Assembly (NCBI GenBank): GCA_033239005.1
Contig: BSQZ01000054.1
Span: 4,147,931 to 4,211,930 of the forward strand
DNA: 64,000 nt
Direction of reading: 5' to 3'
DNA from: Lamellibrachia satsuma
Taxonomy: Eukaryota; Annelida; Polychaeta; Sabellida; Siboglinidae
A model generated the notes under the pieces. The model searched no databases, was not told the DNA's origin, and was given only the letters and a program-made list of their open reading frames with translations. Below are positions 38,370 to 52,224 of the stretch, piece by piece. A program made the position numbers and the translations under genes. Every line of letters starts with the position of its first letter. Within the stretch, counting starts at the first letter, position 1.

Positions 38370-40151
38370 ATGGTACAGTTCGACTGTATTGAGAGGCCGC
38401 TAAGCAGAGCCTTCTACGTCTATGGTCGCTTCATCGCCCGACATCCAATATGGTTCCTCGTTTGTCCGCTGCTGTTGGCCGGGGCGCTGGCATCGGGCTT
38501 CTACAAGTTCCACGCGGATTATGACGTAGAAAAGTTGTTTACTCCTCAAGGTGCCCGGTCGAAGGATGAACGCTCCACCATGCAACGTCTATTCCGCGAA
38601 TACGAAACATCTGACAAATTTAGCCCCACCAGAATGTCAACTTTCGGAGAATATGGTCGAGTGATCGTGACGTCGAAGATGACGGATGGAAACGTTTTGA
38701 CAAAAGACGTTTATGACGAAGTGGAACAACTTGATAAGGACATTCGAAATATCGTAGTTGAAACATCTGAGAAGACATACAACTACAGCGATCTGTGTGC
38801 AGGATCTTGTGAGAGCAGTACGGAAGACGTGTTGCTTGTATTGCATGATGAGAACGTTGCTCTAAATAAGTTATCGTACCCTGTTCATACAATTCAAAAA
38901 GGGCCCGGATTTAACATCACATTCTTTCTAGGAAGCACCATTGGTGGAGTGAGTACGACGACAGAGGGCGACACCGAAGCAAGAGCGTGGTCGTTGTTCT
39001 ACTACCTACGGTCAGACGAAGAACACAGTGAAGTAGTGAAAGAGTGGCAACACACATTCCTGACAACCCTTGCTGACAAAGATTATGACTACATCACTGT
39101 GACGCGATTCACCGCCCACTCTCTCGAAGACGAACTAAAAAGGAATACTGACGCAGTTTTACCGCTGTTCTCCATCACGTTCACAGTTCTTATCACCTTC
39201 TCCATCGTGTCGTGCATGAGCACCGACTGGGTGCGCAGCAAACTGTGGCTCGGAAATCTCGGCGTACTCTCGGCCGGTCTCGCTGTAATCTCGGCATTCG
39301 GCCTCGTTCTTCACACTGGCATTCCGTTTATTGATATCGTTGCTATGAGTCCCTTTCTCGTTCTTGGTAAGTCATTTTTCTTTCATCAATATAACAACAT
39401 ATCTAGTATTCCACAAAACCGATAGTATATTCACAATTGTTTATTCGTACATTTGTTATACATTTTAAGGTTTGTGTTTGTCTTTCATTCATATGTACGC
39501 GTGTTCAATATTGTTATGTTCATTGTTTGTGTTAACTAAATTCGTTTCACTTATATACGTTGGAACGATATGCTTCTACGTCGCAGGAATTGGCGTTGAC
39601 GACATGTTTGTCATGCTGGCGGCATGGCGTCAGACTGACTTCCGGTGGACCGTTGAAGAGCGCATGGGCAAGGCGTTCTCGGAAGCGGCGTTGTCGATCA
39701 CAATCACAAGTATTACGGACGCTCTTTCAATTAGCATCGGCGCAATCACGAAATTCCAGTCGGTGCGTATCTTCTGCACATATACGGCGATCGCTGTCTT
39801 GTTTGACTACTTCTACCAGATCACATTCTTCGCCGCCTGCATGGTGCTGACGGGACGACGAGAGGCACACAACCTGCATGTATCCACGTGCATGAAGGCC
39901 GTGCCCAAGTCACAAGCAGGTAGATATATAGCAGGGAGACCGTGCATAAGCCACCAGGAGGTAAACATAGTGAAGGCATACTCAAACCATAAAGAGGCAC
40001 ACAGAAATGTAGTCGTGTCCATTGCAGTTACAGAGTAGTAGTTATGTAGCAATATTTAAATATGTGGGTATGCTTGCGTGCGTGCGTGCATGTGTGTGTG
40101 TGCGTGTGCGTGTGCTTGTGCGTGTGCGTGTGCGTGTGCGTGTGTGTGTGC

Positions 40152-40223
<72 letters not shown>

Positions 40224-42234
40224 TTCGAATTTACATTGTAAATCACAGGCACGGAAGCTTCTCATGCGATTGGAATTCTCGTGTGCATACCTTGGTTAAT
40301 GGCGTACAGGAGGCCGATATTTCTTGTTTATCATACCTATGCCAGTATATTGACGTTTTACCAAAGTTTACTGTGAGGATTATAATATTGTGAATAATAT
40401 TTATCAAACAATTTAAGCGAAGCACATTTCAACAACTACCAATAATGGAGTAATTAAAACGTCTAAATAACTTTGCCGTGTTATGTCTTCGCACTCTTGT
40501 AGCGTCTACGTTTGTTATCTTGCAGAACACCGCAGCGCCATCTTCCGGCTCTTCTGCACAGGCGGTTACACGGACGAGGAAGTGAAAGACAGCAAAACCA
40601 CTGCTGATGTTAGGGTCATGACCTTCTTCAGGGACTCGTGGGGAGGATTGCTGTCAACCCGTCCATTTAAGATATTTCTCCTACACGTCTACCTAGTGTA
40701 CTTAGCGTTTGCTATATGGGGTTGCTTGAACGTCAAACAGGGCATCACCTTAGATAGACTGGCAGGTGATGACTCCTACGTCGGTGACTACTACGATCAA
40801 GAAACCAAGTACTTCCGTGAATATGGACCTGTCGTTAATGTCATTGTTGGAAAAGAGCTTCAACTATGGAAGGAGGCCGAACGAAAAAAAGTCGACAAGC
40901 TATTAAAGAGGTTCGAAGACTCCGACTACTTCCACGGCAAAGACGTCACGTCGGCGTGGACTCGCGATTTCACGACATTCATTGGAAAAGATGTTGTAGA
41001 TTCTGAGAACTTCTCGTTAGTTTTAGACAAGTTTTTGTCAATTTACAGCGATTACAAAATGGACATTAAGAATGACTCCAATACAGTGAAATACTCACGA
41101 TTCTTTTTGTATTCAAATAATATGGACACTTCGACACGCGAAAGCAATATGATGTCGACTGCTCGTGAAATCGCCGACAGCCACCCAAATCTGAACGTGA
41201 CGGTGTTTCACCCCGCGTTCATATTCTACGACCAGTACCTCGCCGTTTGGCCGAACACGCGACAGAATCTGCTTATTGCGACGGCTGCCATGTTTGTTGT
41301 ATCGCTGTTGCTCATACCACATCCGGTATGCAGCTTGTGGGTGACTTTCAGCATCGTGTCCATCTGTACGGGGGTCATAGGTTACATGACGTGGTGGGGC
41401 GTTAACATCGACACGATCTCTATGATAAACATTATCATGTGCATCGGTTTCTGTGTTGACTTCTCAGCACATATTACCTACGCCTTCGTGACGGCAGAGG
41501 GAGAAGCTAGTAATGAACGCATGCGCAACGCCCTTCACGCTCTCGGCTATCCTATTGCGCAGGGGGCGCTGTCGACAATCCTTGGAGTGTCTTCGCTAGC
41601 TTTCTCCTCCGCTTACATATTTCGCTCTTTCTTCAAGACTATGTTCTTGGTCATCTTACTGGGCGCATTTCATGGGTTGCTTATTATCCCCGCGCTGTTG
41701 TCGATAATGGGGCCGCCGAAGATAACAAAGAAACGACATTCTGTGTCTCCCGAGTACCAGTCCAAACTTCCCTCGGTGGTGGGCGGTGGGGACGACTGGA
41801 GGCATTCTGATACGATGTTTGATAGGGTAAGATACCGTGACGATTTCCAACCGACAAACCCAGTACGCCAGCATAGAAAGGGCGGGCCGGTGAGATACTG
41901 TGGCATGTCCGGTAATTCGCGAAATGACTTTGGGTTCAGGCAATACCCAGCTGCAATGAGGCACACCAATGGCGACCTAGCACAGCGATATGAATTCAAC
42001 AATGGCTGGCCAAGTCAAAGTGAGTACGTGCCCTCATTGAGCGGCAGTGGCCATCCACAAGACAGATACGTTGGACCACACATGTACATGCCGCCGATTC
42101 CAAGAATAGATCGACCGGGTGACAGCTACGCCAGGCAGCACACGCTTGGTCGACGGATGAGCGACCGAGGTCCTCCCCGATATCGCGCACGGTCGCCCGG
42201 AGGACATATGGCGAACAGCTCGACCCGATATTGA
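38370..42234 (+). CDS. Patched domain-containing protein (PTCHD3/PTR-like), right copy
   Basis: Three exons: 38370-39366, 39587-39919 and 40526-42234. Introns are 220 bp (GTAAGT...TCGCAG) and 606 bp (GTAGAT...TTGCAG), both phase 1, giving 1012 residues. TM1 is at about residues 25-46, the first large luminal/extracellular loop to about 262, then TM2-6 with GIGVDDMF at 333-340. The second half has TM7 at about 490-509, a loop with N-glycosylation sequons (NDSN, NVT), TM8 at 691-708, GFCVDFSAH at 751-759, TM12 near 823-839 and a basic Pro/Gly tail. The two-fold RND layout and both Asp-bearing TM4/TM10 motifs are intact. It differs from the left copy by scattered substitutions and by 3 extra residues in loop 1 (near ETSDK) and 1 in the tail. 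The pair is divergently transcribed. Both look functional, so the duplication is recent or both are under selection. Confidence 0.93.
40100..40223. repeat. (GT/GC)n-(TA)n microsatellite in intron 2
   Basis: Lies in intron 2 of the right gene; positional equivalent of 27459-27615. Confidence 0.9.
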
Positions 42235-42276
42235 TTAATTTGCCATTCCTCTCTAACAATGACATTTTCAATATTC

Positions 42277-42282
42277 AATAAA
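42277..42282 (+). terminator. Polyadenylation signal AATAAA
   Basis: 43 bases past the TGA of the right Patched-related gene, conserved with the left copy. A second AATAAA lies at about 42511. Confidence 0.65.
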
Positions 42283-42539
42283 TTAAAGGGACATTAATTC
42301 AGGACTGCATAGTGAATTCTGACAATGTTTATGATTTAACTACGATAGTAGTGTAGCGATGTTATGGTTATGGCGATATCACTTCAGAGTTGGCATTGGC
42401 TGATTATTACTATTAATTCACAGTTAATTATTGGCTGATGTGAGTATTTTCGTTACACCACTGTGGTATTATTTAGTTTATCGGAGACTGTATTGAGCAT
42501 TATTCACAACAATAAATGCGCTTGTGTACTGAAATGTAC

Positions 42540-43090
<551 letters not shown>

Positions 43091-43735
43091 ATGCTATTCC
43101 TAGACGCTTGCAACTCTGGCGCCAAACTTTTTCGAAATTCACCCCTACACGTTACAATCGATTCCAAGAAGCTATTAATATGTTGACTGGCAGCACCAAG
43201 TACCAAGGCATAGATGGATATTGCTGTGATAATGTACTGTTTGCAGATTTTTTTTCCGTTATCATGACAGTCATTTAAAAATGATCCGTCCGGATAGGTG
43301 CAGGTCGTATTCACACTGTCTAGCGTTTCACTCAGTAGACGGATAATTAAGCATTGCAACTTGTTGTTGTAAATGAAGAATTTCTGGGGAAGCAATTAAA
43401 TAATTCGGCGTAATTGTTTTGCTCTGGTGTTTCAAATGACAATGCTCCAGATGCCCAATAATAATTGTTAACCGGCTTCAGTGCGACTCTCCACTCCGTG
43501 GCCAAGCGCTAATTGTTGTTGCCATCCACGAAAGTAACTCGCTTCAAGCAATACCAAGCACGCGCTGACAGCGTGTGCGTAGAATCCCCGAGGCTATTCT
43601 TATCATTGTCGTTGGCGTTGCACATGCACGCCACCTATGGACTTACTCATGATTACGACACACAGCCCGCGTGAAAGCCCTTGTATCTCCCTGCCGTAGG
43701 GATCACGAAATATGGATATGGCTGGGGCTTGTATA
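43091..43735. repeat. Inverted repeat arm (partner 50225-50990)
   Basis: Reverse complement of 50225-50990 over about 650 bp, for example CGCGGGCTGTGTGTCGTAAT and TTACTTTCGTGGATGGCAAC on the partner strand. Both arms adjoin microsatellites at the same end. No coding capacity recognised. Confidence 0.9.
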
Positions 43736-44870
43736 ATATTATACAATATAATACCGACCACTCTACATATTCAATACACGTATGTGGTGGCTAGCACATG
43801 TTGTGGCACTGCTGAAACCAGGGAAAGACCCATCAGTGCCAAAATACTTCAGGACAATACCATTATTTTGCCTTCCATGCGAATTTGTTTTTACTTTTTG
43901 TGTGGATAAATTGGTTATGATCAATGGACGGGGATGTAAACATTAAGACTGTCAGAATGTTTAATTTTACGTTTATTAGAAGTAAATATAGCCTATCTCT
44001 AAAATTAATGTATTTTGTTGAACAGCCGGATTAATTAATCAAAATAATGCTTCGTCAGCAATCTGCATAATGTTGGCTTACAGGGTTTAAGCGTAGGGTC
44101 ACACCCAACATGTTCTTAGAGAGTTCCCACAAACAGAAGTAATAACCTTACACCGGCATTAAGGTTATGCCTAAGGACAACAAGGCAGAATGGTGCACTG
44201 CGCAGGACAGCAGGCTTAGCTCTGCCTCCCTCTCAGTTGCAGCTTACACTTATTTATCAATTCAATTAAACATTAGTAGTGGCCAGCTTCTGTCTCGTGA
44301 GACGATGCTTGTGTTTGCCGCATCATGTCGGTTGATTGCGAGCACGACGCCTCACACGCTTCATCTCCTCGTTAATCTGGTATTCTTTGATGTCTATTGC
44401 AGAACCGCCAGTAAGACTGGTTAATAATAATAATATAATGTTTATTGTCTCAAATAACATAAATTCATATACATACAATCAATCAGCCAATCAACTACTA
44501 AACACATTTAAGACAATGGAAAAGAAGCAAATTGCTTATGTTTCCTTTTTCAATTATAAATTAAATATATTATGCGCCACGATGTCTATTCTAAAAAACA
44601 AAAAAAAAAAAAAGTTGTTCACAAATGATTCCTAATACAAGTATACCACATTTGTATAATCAATAACTTGTTTGTTATAAGATATGATAAAAAAGGTTAC
44701 CACAAATAAGTAATTCACATATAATAATACATAGGACTATTATACTAAATTATACTGGTATATCACAATTGACTAGAGTAGTCTTGTTCGTAGGTTCCCC
44801 ATATGTAGTGTTTCACTGTCTTTTTAAAAATATAAGTAGACCTACAATCATCCAAGTGGTTCTTTTTAAC
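43736..44870. other. No recognisable gene
   Basis: AT-rich; overlapping short frames without motifs. An A-run lies near 44601-44614. Confidence 0.5.
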
Positions 44871-44902
44871 AACGACCTACTTGGTTCGTCAAGTAGGTCG
44901 TT
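44871..44902. other. Perfect 12-bp hairpin
   Basis: AACGACCTACTT, 8-base loop GGTTCGTC, AAGTAGGTCGTT. Isolated in AT-rich DNA with no gene on either side. Confidence 0.7.
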
Positions 44903-45014
44903 CTTCAGCAACTGTTTGCCAGTGCATAGGATCAATGATATAATCTTTGATGTCTCTTTTTATGGCCAACTGGTCTTTGCCTCCGGTTAACTCCCCATAC
45001 ATAATTTATTTAGG

Positions 45015-45168
45015 ATGGCGGTCAACGGGCATACGGTGTACGTGAACCAAGGAAGGCGGACAATGGGCATACGGTGTACGTGACTAAGGAAGGTGGTCAA
45101 CGGGCATACGGCATACGTGACCAAGGAAGGCGGTCAATGGGCATACGGCGTACGTGACCAAGCTAACG
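45015..45168. repeat. 37-bp minisatellite, about 4 units
   Basis: Units contain GGTCAACGGGCATACGG and GTACGTGACCAAGGAAGGC. Confidence 0.9.
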
Positions 45169-45409
45169 TAATCCACTCAGTCTTAGAATTTGCTTAGTGG
45201 AGTTCAGTTGCAGCGTTGTAGCATTACCAGGTTAGTAATTTTGTCTTGCCATTTCACGCCAAGGATAGTACGTGGGCAGCATAGGTGGAAACTGTTTTAT
45301 ATCAATTCCTGTTTACGATGGGTAGTCCAAGTCACTGCACCGTTCAGAAGGATGCTGAGCACGCATTCATGATACACTTTCAGTTTTGTATGTAGTGTCA
45401 ACTGAGAGC
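45169..45409. other. Short unique spacer
   Basis: No feature recognised. Confidence 0.4.
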
Positions 45410-46450
45410 CCGAAGTTTGTGTCCTGCTGTCGTTTCGATGCTTCAGTAATTCCCTTCACCCCACATTCCTGTGTCTGTCGGAAGAGGCATTTATAGCTGT
45501 CTACCTGGTGTCTATACGATCGGAAGTAAAATACCCCATACATGGGAAATGTGTAACTATTCGTGAATGCACTGACTCTAATCTGAAAATACGAATGGCT
45601 CTTTTTGCGCCGACAATGTTATAACCGTCGACAATTTCAACAATGCCGCCATTAAATGCAACAATCAACGACAAAATTACAACACTGCCGCTACATGTCC
45701 CACTATTTACCAAAGGTAAATGGCATGGATGCAGTTACAAATTTCACATTAACAACAGTCACACCATGCCAATCACAAATTTCACAACAATAATCATCCC
45801 CCGTGATTACAGCACAGTTGTTACTATTGGATCTCCTTAACTAGTCAGCTGTGCCAACCTACAGTAGGCAGGATCTCGCATATCTCAACACAGGTTAGAA
45901 TTCTCAATTATACACAAGCACTCTCGCGCACCCACGCGCACTCACGCGAACTTGTCGATGTAACATTTGTCGTTGCATGTATGATATTTGTCGATGGTAA
46001 ATTGTGTGACATTTGGCGGCAGTATTGTGACATTTGTCATTGTTGTAACATTTGGTGGAAGGGCTGTAGCATTTGTCTACTTTTGTGGCACTTTTCTGCA
46101 CAACAGGCGCTATATTAGCGGGAGTGTAAAACATCCTACAGGAAGTGGTGGTGTTGAGAACTACGGCCGAGTAAATATCACATTTCAGAGTCCAACAAAA
46201 ACGGGATCGCGTATGAGAAAAAACCGTTCACAGAATGACGATGATTGTGGTGATAATGACAAAGTATGACTGATGACAGTCGTCGTGTAATGTTAAAAAC
46301 ATTATAGTACCTTTGAGTGAGGTGCCCCGCCTGCTTTACAAATCGTGACTGCCATGTCCCTGGGCGGCCTCTGACTGGCACCGACGGAGTGCTGGACTGG
46401 ACGAACACAAAGCCAAGGTTCCGTGTCATTTAAAATCAAATATACGTCCA
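45410..46450. repeat. Inverted repeat partner of 33831-34740, with SINE body
   Basis: The SINE body (CCTGCTGTCGTTTCGATGCT) is at 45420-45550 on the plus strand. Other blocks (TGATATTTACTCGG, CAGGCGG, CATGGC-type) lie in reverse order relative to 33831-34740. Copies have different insertions. Confidence 0.75.
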
Positions 46451-47717
46451 CGTCTTGTCGAGGTGTCAATACGAACACAGGTCCTGGGGTTATCCTGAAA
46501 GAGTTCACAAGGGGGGTGTACAAATGGCTATGTTGAGACACAATGAGTTAACGCCTTTTTAAAGCCTCGTTCATTTTGAAAGACGTTGTTGAAAGAGCAG
46601 TGTAAACGTGTGGATGCTATGACGACAAGGTAATTATAGTGGCTAAATATAGTATTATCTACATCATACGATAATGTTACTGTGGGCATTCACACCAAAG
46701 TATAACTGTTAGTGGTTAAATAGGCACCAGTTGATGAGAATACATGAATGCACATAAATACATATATGTATGTAGTATCTTGGATGGTTACAATTGCGAA
46801 CTCTTAACACTTACATCAGTATTTCGCAATTACTTCTCCAATAACACAGGACAGATATAACGGACAAAACCCTCGGCTTCGAAATGTCCACATTCTGCAT
46901 ATGTCCCATTATCTTCAAAGCGTCGAGTAGCGTTACAGCGGGGTATGGCATCAAAACTAAAGCAGAATTGCATCTTTCTTTCAGAATGATATTTTTGAAA
47001 CGTACAGGCCTTTGCCCGATATCATCTGACCTTTGCCCGAAAATTATACAGGGAACATTGAACGTTGTAAATTAGCTTGAACAAAGATGTGTTATAATAA
47101 TATGATAAAAAAATTGCTATAATAAAAAAAATGTGTACCCTTAAACCACACACAATTTGTATGTGATAAGATTTCTACTGACTCTCCGAACGCTTCTGTG
47201 GAAAACTCATTAGTTCACACCAGGAATGTTAATCATGTAACCAGTGTGTGAACAATTGTAAATTAAATGAAGTATATAATATATACAATACTTTTATTGC
47301 ACTAAAATATTCGGGAAACCCAAGTTCGGCAGCGCACCAAAACAAAAGTTCATAATCTGTGAGCAGTTCCAGTTGTAAACAGTTGGATTGGTACAACGGG
47401 GAGCCATGTGTGAAATGGGATCATGTCATTTCACTACCTGGGTTTTTCCGCTGGAATTTTGTAGCCTCACAGTAGCCTCCCATTTGTACAGCAGTTTATT
47501 CAACTTTATCAGCAGTGACCATCTTCACTGACATTACGGTATGTGCTTACTCTTTGGTGTATTGTGGTTAACTGAATAGAACGACGTTTAGGCGTGACGA
47601 ATGTCCTTACACACGATTCATTATAAAGGTAGATTGACCATCTACGCTTGCTGGACCCATTTGTTTTTATTATTTATTTACCACTAACTTGTGGAGTCGT
47701 TTCAGGCGTTATCTCTG
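46451..47717. other. No recognisable gene
   Basis: Unique AT-rich sequence. Confidence 0.5.
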
Positions 47718-47806
47718 CCGCGTGCCGCGTGTCTGGCCATGGACGTGCTGCGTGCCATGTGTCCGGTCATGGACGTGCTGTGTTCCATGTGTTTGGTCAT
47801 GGACGT
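47718..47806. repeat. 30-bp minisatellite, 3 units
   Basis: Units around GCGTGCCATGTGTCTGG and TCATGGACGTGCT. Confidence 0.85.
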
Positions 47807-47811
47807 AAAAA

Positions 47812-47945
47812 CTAGGTTGACAAATATCTCATGAGGGCGTGTTACACATAGATAAAACATGTTGGCCTCTGGATACGCCAATGGCTTCCTTGTCCACTTG
47901 CCATCTGAACCTTTGCCTTGTATGTAATTTTTGTTGCATCTTCTT
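47812..47945 (+). mobile_element. 5'-truncated CR1-like 3' end (copy C)
   Basis: Starts at AGGTTGACAAATATCTCATG (end of ORF2) and runs through CCAATGGCTTCCTTGTCCAC and GCCATCTGAACC to a worn tail. Severely truncated. Confidence 0.85.
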
Positions 47946-50224
47946 AGACATCGGTGCGTTTGTGAATTACAACCTATTATAGTTTAATTCTTGTGCACTC
48001 ATGTTTCTTATTGTGTTACTAAAGTTGGAATGGAATACTTGTGTTACTAAAGTCAATTTGTAATACAACTATTATAACACGGGCTCATTTGTTCAAAGGA
48101 TCGTTCGTTTACACCCAGAAGCTTATGTGGCTCTATTTGGCTCATATTCGTCCACTAGATGTTGCAATTCAATGCAGAAAGCATACGTCCAAGTTAACTG
48201 ACGCACCACGACTGGGCATAAACACTGCTGTCGCAGAGATGTTTCTGCTGGATATAAAATAAAGAAGGACGGTGTGGAAATGGGGTAATTCCCCTCCCGC
48301 AATAGGGTGTGGCAGGAAGTGAGAGGTGGAAGGTTGGTCCTAAAAATAAGTGGGAAGTTGGCCCCCCAAACAGGTGGGAGATGAGAGGTTGAGACCCCTG
48401 ACGCATCCTCACAATAGGATTTGTTTGAAAATGAAAGTTATCAAGGGGCTTTTATTAATTACATTGCCACGATTTGTGTAAACAAAGAACGATTATTTAA
48501 AAGGAAGGAGAAACAGGAGATGTTCGCAAATTGGCAGAAAACAAGACCTCTTTCCCAACGCAGGAGAATTAAAAATTACGCAATGGCGTTGTCGAAGCCT
48601 GGCTTCCAATTTTGGATAATTTCTGTTTGACCTTTCACATGGCCCGTGCTTCAAGACACCGACACGTCACAGATGAGTGAAGGTTAGGACGTGGCGACTG
48701 CATGTCAACAAAAACACGTCCGTACTGGCCTGTCTGTTTGTGGGAACGTTGCCACCTAACGAAATAGCTTGACGAATCAATGGCATCACAATCAATTCAT
48801 AAACCCTCACCTATTCCTTCATGGCTGTACCCGAGCTGCAGACAAGGCAAAAGGATATGGCGGTTGTATCAACAAAATATACGCGATATCATCATGAGCA
48901 AATGTCAAGCAACAGGATAAGAATTTTAGGGATCTAAAACACACAATTGTCGAATTACCAATCTCTTTGTAGATGGATCTAACCAGCTGATAAACATGGC
49001 TGCCAAATATGTTTCGTCTGAGACGACCCCAAAAGACATAAATCATAAACCATATGTTGGAGAGGAGAAATGTGTGCAGTCTCTTTCAGAGAGAATAACG
49101 TAAATCTGTGGGTCCCATTGAAGATACAGATGTTGTCTGCAGCAGGGAACAAGTTTACTTTAAAGGACGAAGACAACATTATGGAGCTAAATGAAGAAAG
49201 AGCTTTCTTTGCTAGCCTCTAAAAACAGATATAAAGCAAGCTGTTCGAAACAACGATTTTCTGTCTTTCCACGAGGCCTGTTTGTAGCAGACAGTTTTCC
49301 ACTCCATGCCGCATCAAATAGTTTATCAATGAAGGGTTGCCCAAGGACAGAGCAATCCCATCGGGTGATCCAAAGTATGGTACTCAAACTGACGTCCAGA
49401 CAACATCTGGAGCAACAAGAACATTGAATGAGGATATGCGGTGTTGTTATTCCAACTGCTAAGTGAAATTTATGTTGAAAAGTAAAAAGGTTTGACTTAA
49501 GATTGCTTTTATTAAGGCCACAACTCTCACGCAACTAACATATTGTTTATTATTTCTAAATCCACCAACGACCCTACTTACAATTGTTATCCTTCTTAAA
49601 ACGTTTTTAGTCACCCTCCTTAGCAATTCCATAGACATATAGCAGCTGCGGAAATGCGGATAATGTCAAAAAAGGAGGTTTTAGCTAAAATCTGGAAAGC
49701 TGTGAGTGTTGTAATGCCATCATTTGTTATTCAAGTCTAGGGTTTAGGCTTTGCCAAACATCACGATGAGCATTCATCCGCAAGATTGTACCGACCAACC
49801 TTACAGGGACTATTTGCAATAAATCCAGTTTTCGGAGAGTAGTCACATTAAAACGTCGTGCCAAGCACCATTCAGTTGAACACCACAAATCATAGAACAA
49901 ACACGTAAAACGAAAATCCCAGCGGTAAAAACCAAATGGTGACGCCCTGTCATACCGAAATCAATATAATATCATAACTCTACTGGTCATCATTAAGATC
50001 GGTTGCATTTTAACCCACCCCGCACACATTTGGCTTAAATACTCAGAAGAAGTAGACTTTCAGGACACTCAGTGTTTGCTATTACGAATATGTGCCTGGT
50101 TGTACGCCCTTGAAGCCTAGTAGGCTTTCATAAGCAAGTCTATTTTTAGCCGAAATGTCAATGGGCGGTCCATTGCCAGTTTGACAGTCAGTATGCCAAC
50201 GAGGCGCAGGACCAGCGTCCATAA
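47946..50224. other. No supported gene; one coding-like patch
   Basis: Mostly unique sequence. The patch at 49070-49430 is listed separately. Confidence 0.45.
49070..49222 (+). pseudogene. Possible coding remnant of unknown identity
   Basis: A 50-codon frame with ATG reads MCAVSFRENNVNLWVP and ends FFASL. In the next frame KTDIKQAVRNNDFLSFHEACL follows, and later LPKDRAIPSGDPKYGTQTDV. The amino acid balance looks protein-like and the pieces line up through single frameshifts. I recognise no family. Confidence 0.25.
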
Positions 50225-50990
50225 CAAGCCCCAGTCATATCCATATTTCGTGATCCCTACGGCAGGGAGATACAAGGGCTTTCACGCGGGCTGTGTGTCG
50301 TAATCATGAGTAAGTCCATAGGTGGCGTGCATGTGCAACGCCAACGACAATGATAAGAATAGCCTCGGGGATTCTCCACACACGCTGTCAGCGCGTGCTT
50401 GCTGTTGCTTGAAGCGAGTTACTTTCGTGGATGGCAACAACAATTAGCGCTTAGCCACGGAGTGGAGAGTCGCATTGACGCCGGTTAACAATTATTATTG
50501 GGCATCTGGAGCATTGTCATTTGTATCACCAGAGCAAAACAATTACGCCGAATTATTTTATTGCCTCCCCAGAAATTTGTCTTTTACAACAACCAGTTGC
50601 AATGCTTAATTATCTGTCTACTGGATGAAAGGCTAGACAATAGTGCGAATACGACCTGCACCTATCCGGACGGGTAAATCTTAAATGACTGTCATGATAA
50701 CGAAACAAAAAATCTGCAAACGAAACATTATCACAGCAATGTCCATCTATGCCTTGGTACTTGGTGCTGCCAGTCAAAATAAAAATGGAATCGATTGTAA
50801 CGACGCCTTATGTGTTACATTGTAACGACGCCTTATGTGTTACATTGTAACGACGCCTTATGTGTTACATTGCTCGACTGTTCGTAGAAACGGTGGATAA
50901 TACAGGGGTGAATTTCGAAAAAGTTAGGAAGTTTACAAAGTTTGGCGCCAGAGATGCAAAGCGTCTAGGAGTAGCATAACATACATACAT
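50225..50990. repeat. Inverted repeat arm (partner 43091-43735)
   Basis: See 43091-43735. It contains, near its right end, a 25-bp tandem repeat that the partner lacks. Confidence 0.9.
50808..50875. repeat. 25-bp tandem repeat, about 2.7 units
   Basis: CGACGCCTTATGTGTTACAT plus TGTAA. Confidence 0.9.
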
Positions 50991-51097
50991 ACATACATAC
51001 ATACATACATACATACATACATACATACATACATACATTCGTACACACGTACACACGTACACGCACACACACACGCACACGCACACGCACACGCACA

Positions 51098-51129
<32 letters not shown>

Positions 51130-51130
51130 T
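50991..51130. repeat. (CATA)n-(GTACAC)n-(CA)n microsatellite
   Basis: Mirror of the microsatellite block at the same edge of the partner arm (about 42960-43090). Confidence 0.9.
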
Positions 51131-51149
51131 GACATCAGTCTATCTCAAT

Positions 51150-51860
51150 AAGATAATGGAACTGCGCCGTAGGTGACATCAATGTTTTGCACATCATCTG
51201 CTGTGACTAAAAAATGCGAGTTTTTAGTGGCAATCCCTGTTACAGATGGTACATGCGTAAACAGTTTGATATAGAGGCACGGTAGTCGATAACATTTCTC
51301 TCTGAACGCTCTCTTCTCCGTCCCCAGTTCGTTTATTTGTTTCCTTCTGCCGTCCTCATACCACTCTACACAGCCTGTCGCCAGTTGTTGCAGTCTGCTG
51401 CAGCAGAGCTGGATGGCCGACACGCCTTGCACCAGAGACAAGTTCACCATAGAGGACGTCCTTCCGAATAGGTCGATATTCCATATGACAGAATGGCCAA
51501 GCCAGCGCAGACGTCGCTCTTTGCAACGCGTACATCCTGGTGAAGTCTGCAAACCCAATGACATCCTTATTTGGTGTTTGTTCCTGCTAAGTGAAGCCAG
51601 GAAGGAAAATGTTGAGGTGGTTCACATATGTTGTCCACGCTTCGCTACCGTAGAGGAGTGTACTTAGGACACTAGCCTGGTATATTCGAACCTTGGTCTT
51701 CTCAGTGAGATGTTCTCCCACACCCTCTTCGATATCCTTGGTATGACAGATGCTGCCTTCCAGATGTGCTTATCTCTACGTTTCTGTGTGCGATATTAGC
51801 GCTGCGTCATCAGAGAATAGAGTATCTCCTTGACCAGGACCTGTCGTACTTTGGCTTTCG
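51150..51860 (-). mobile_element. 3' end of a decayed non-LTR retrotransposon with C-terminal zinc finger
   Basis: The minus strand, in shifting frames, gives KAKVRQVLVKEILYS, then DDAALISHTET (the FADDAAL box), RVYQASVLSTLLYG-like residues near 51690, RRLRWLGHS near 51510 and, at the end near 51200, CNRDCH then SHSR. The last fits the CxxCxRDCHxxxxLxSHxRxC finger that closes this kind of ORF2. Many stops and frameshifts. Clade not certain (I/Nimb-like by recollection). Confidence 0.7.
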
Positions 51861-51867
51861 CATGGAG

Positions 51868-52153
51868 ACATACATACATACATACATACATACATACATA
51901 CATACATACATACATACATACATACATACATACATACATGCATACATACATACATACATACATCAATACATATATACATACATACATACATACATACACA
52001 CATACATACATACATACATACATACATACATACATACATACATACATACATAATACATACATACTTACATACATGCTTGCATGGATGCATGCATGCATGC
52101 ATACGTACAGGCATACATAGGTATATAGATACATACATACATACATACATACA

Positions 52154-52187
<34 letters not shown>

Positions 52188-52220
52188 CATACATACATAT
52201 ATACATACATACATACATCA
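51868..52220. repeat. (CATA)n tetranucleotide array
   Basis: Long CATA array with a short GCATGCATG and GGTATATAGA interruption. It sits at the truncated upstream end of the retrotransposon fragment. Confidence 0.95.
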
Positions 52221-52224
52221 CTAC

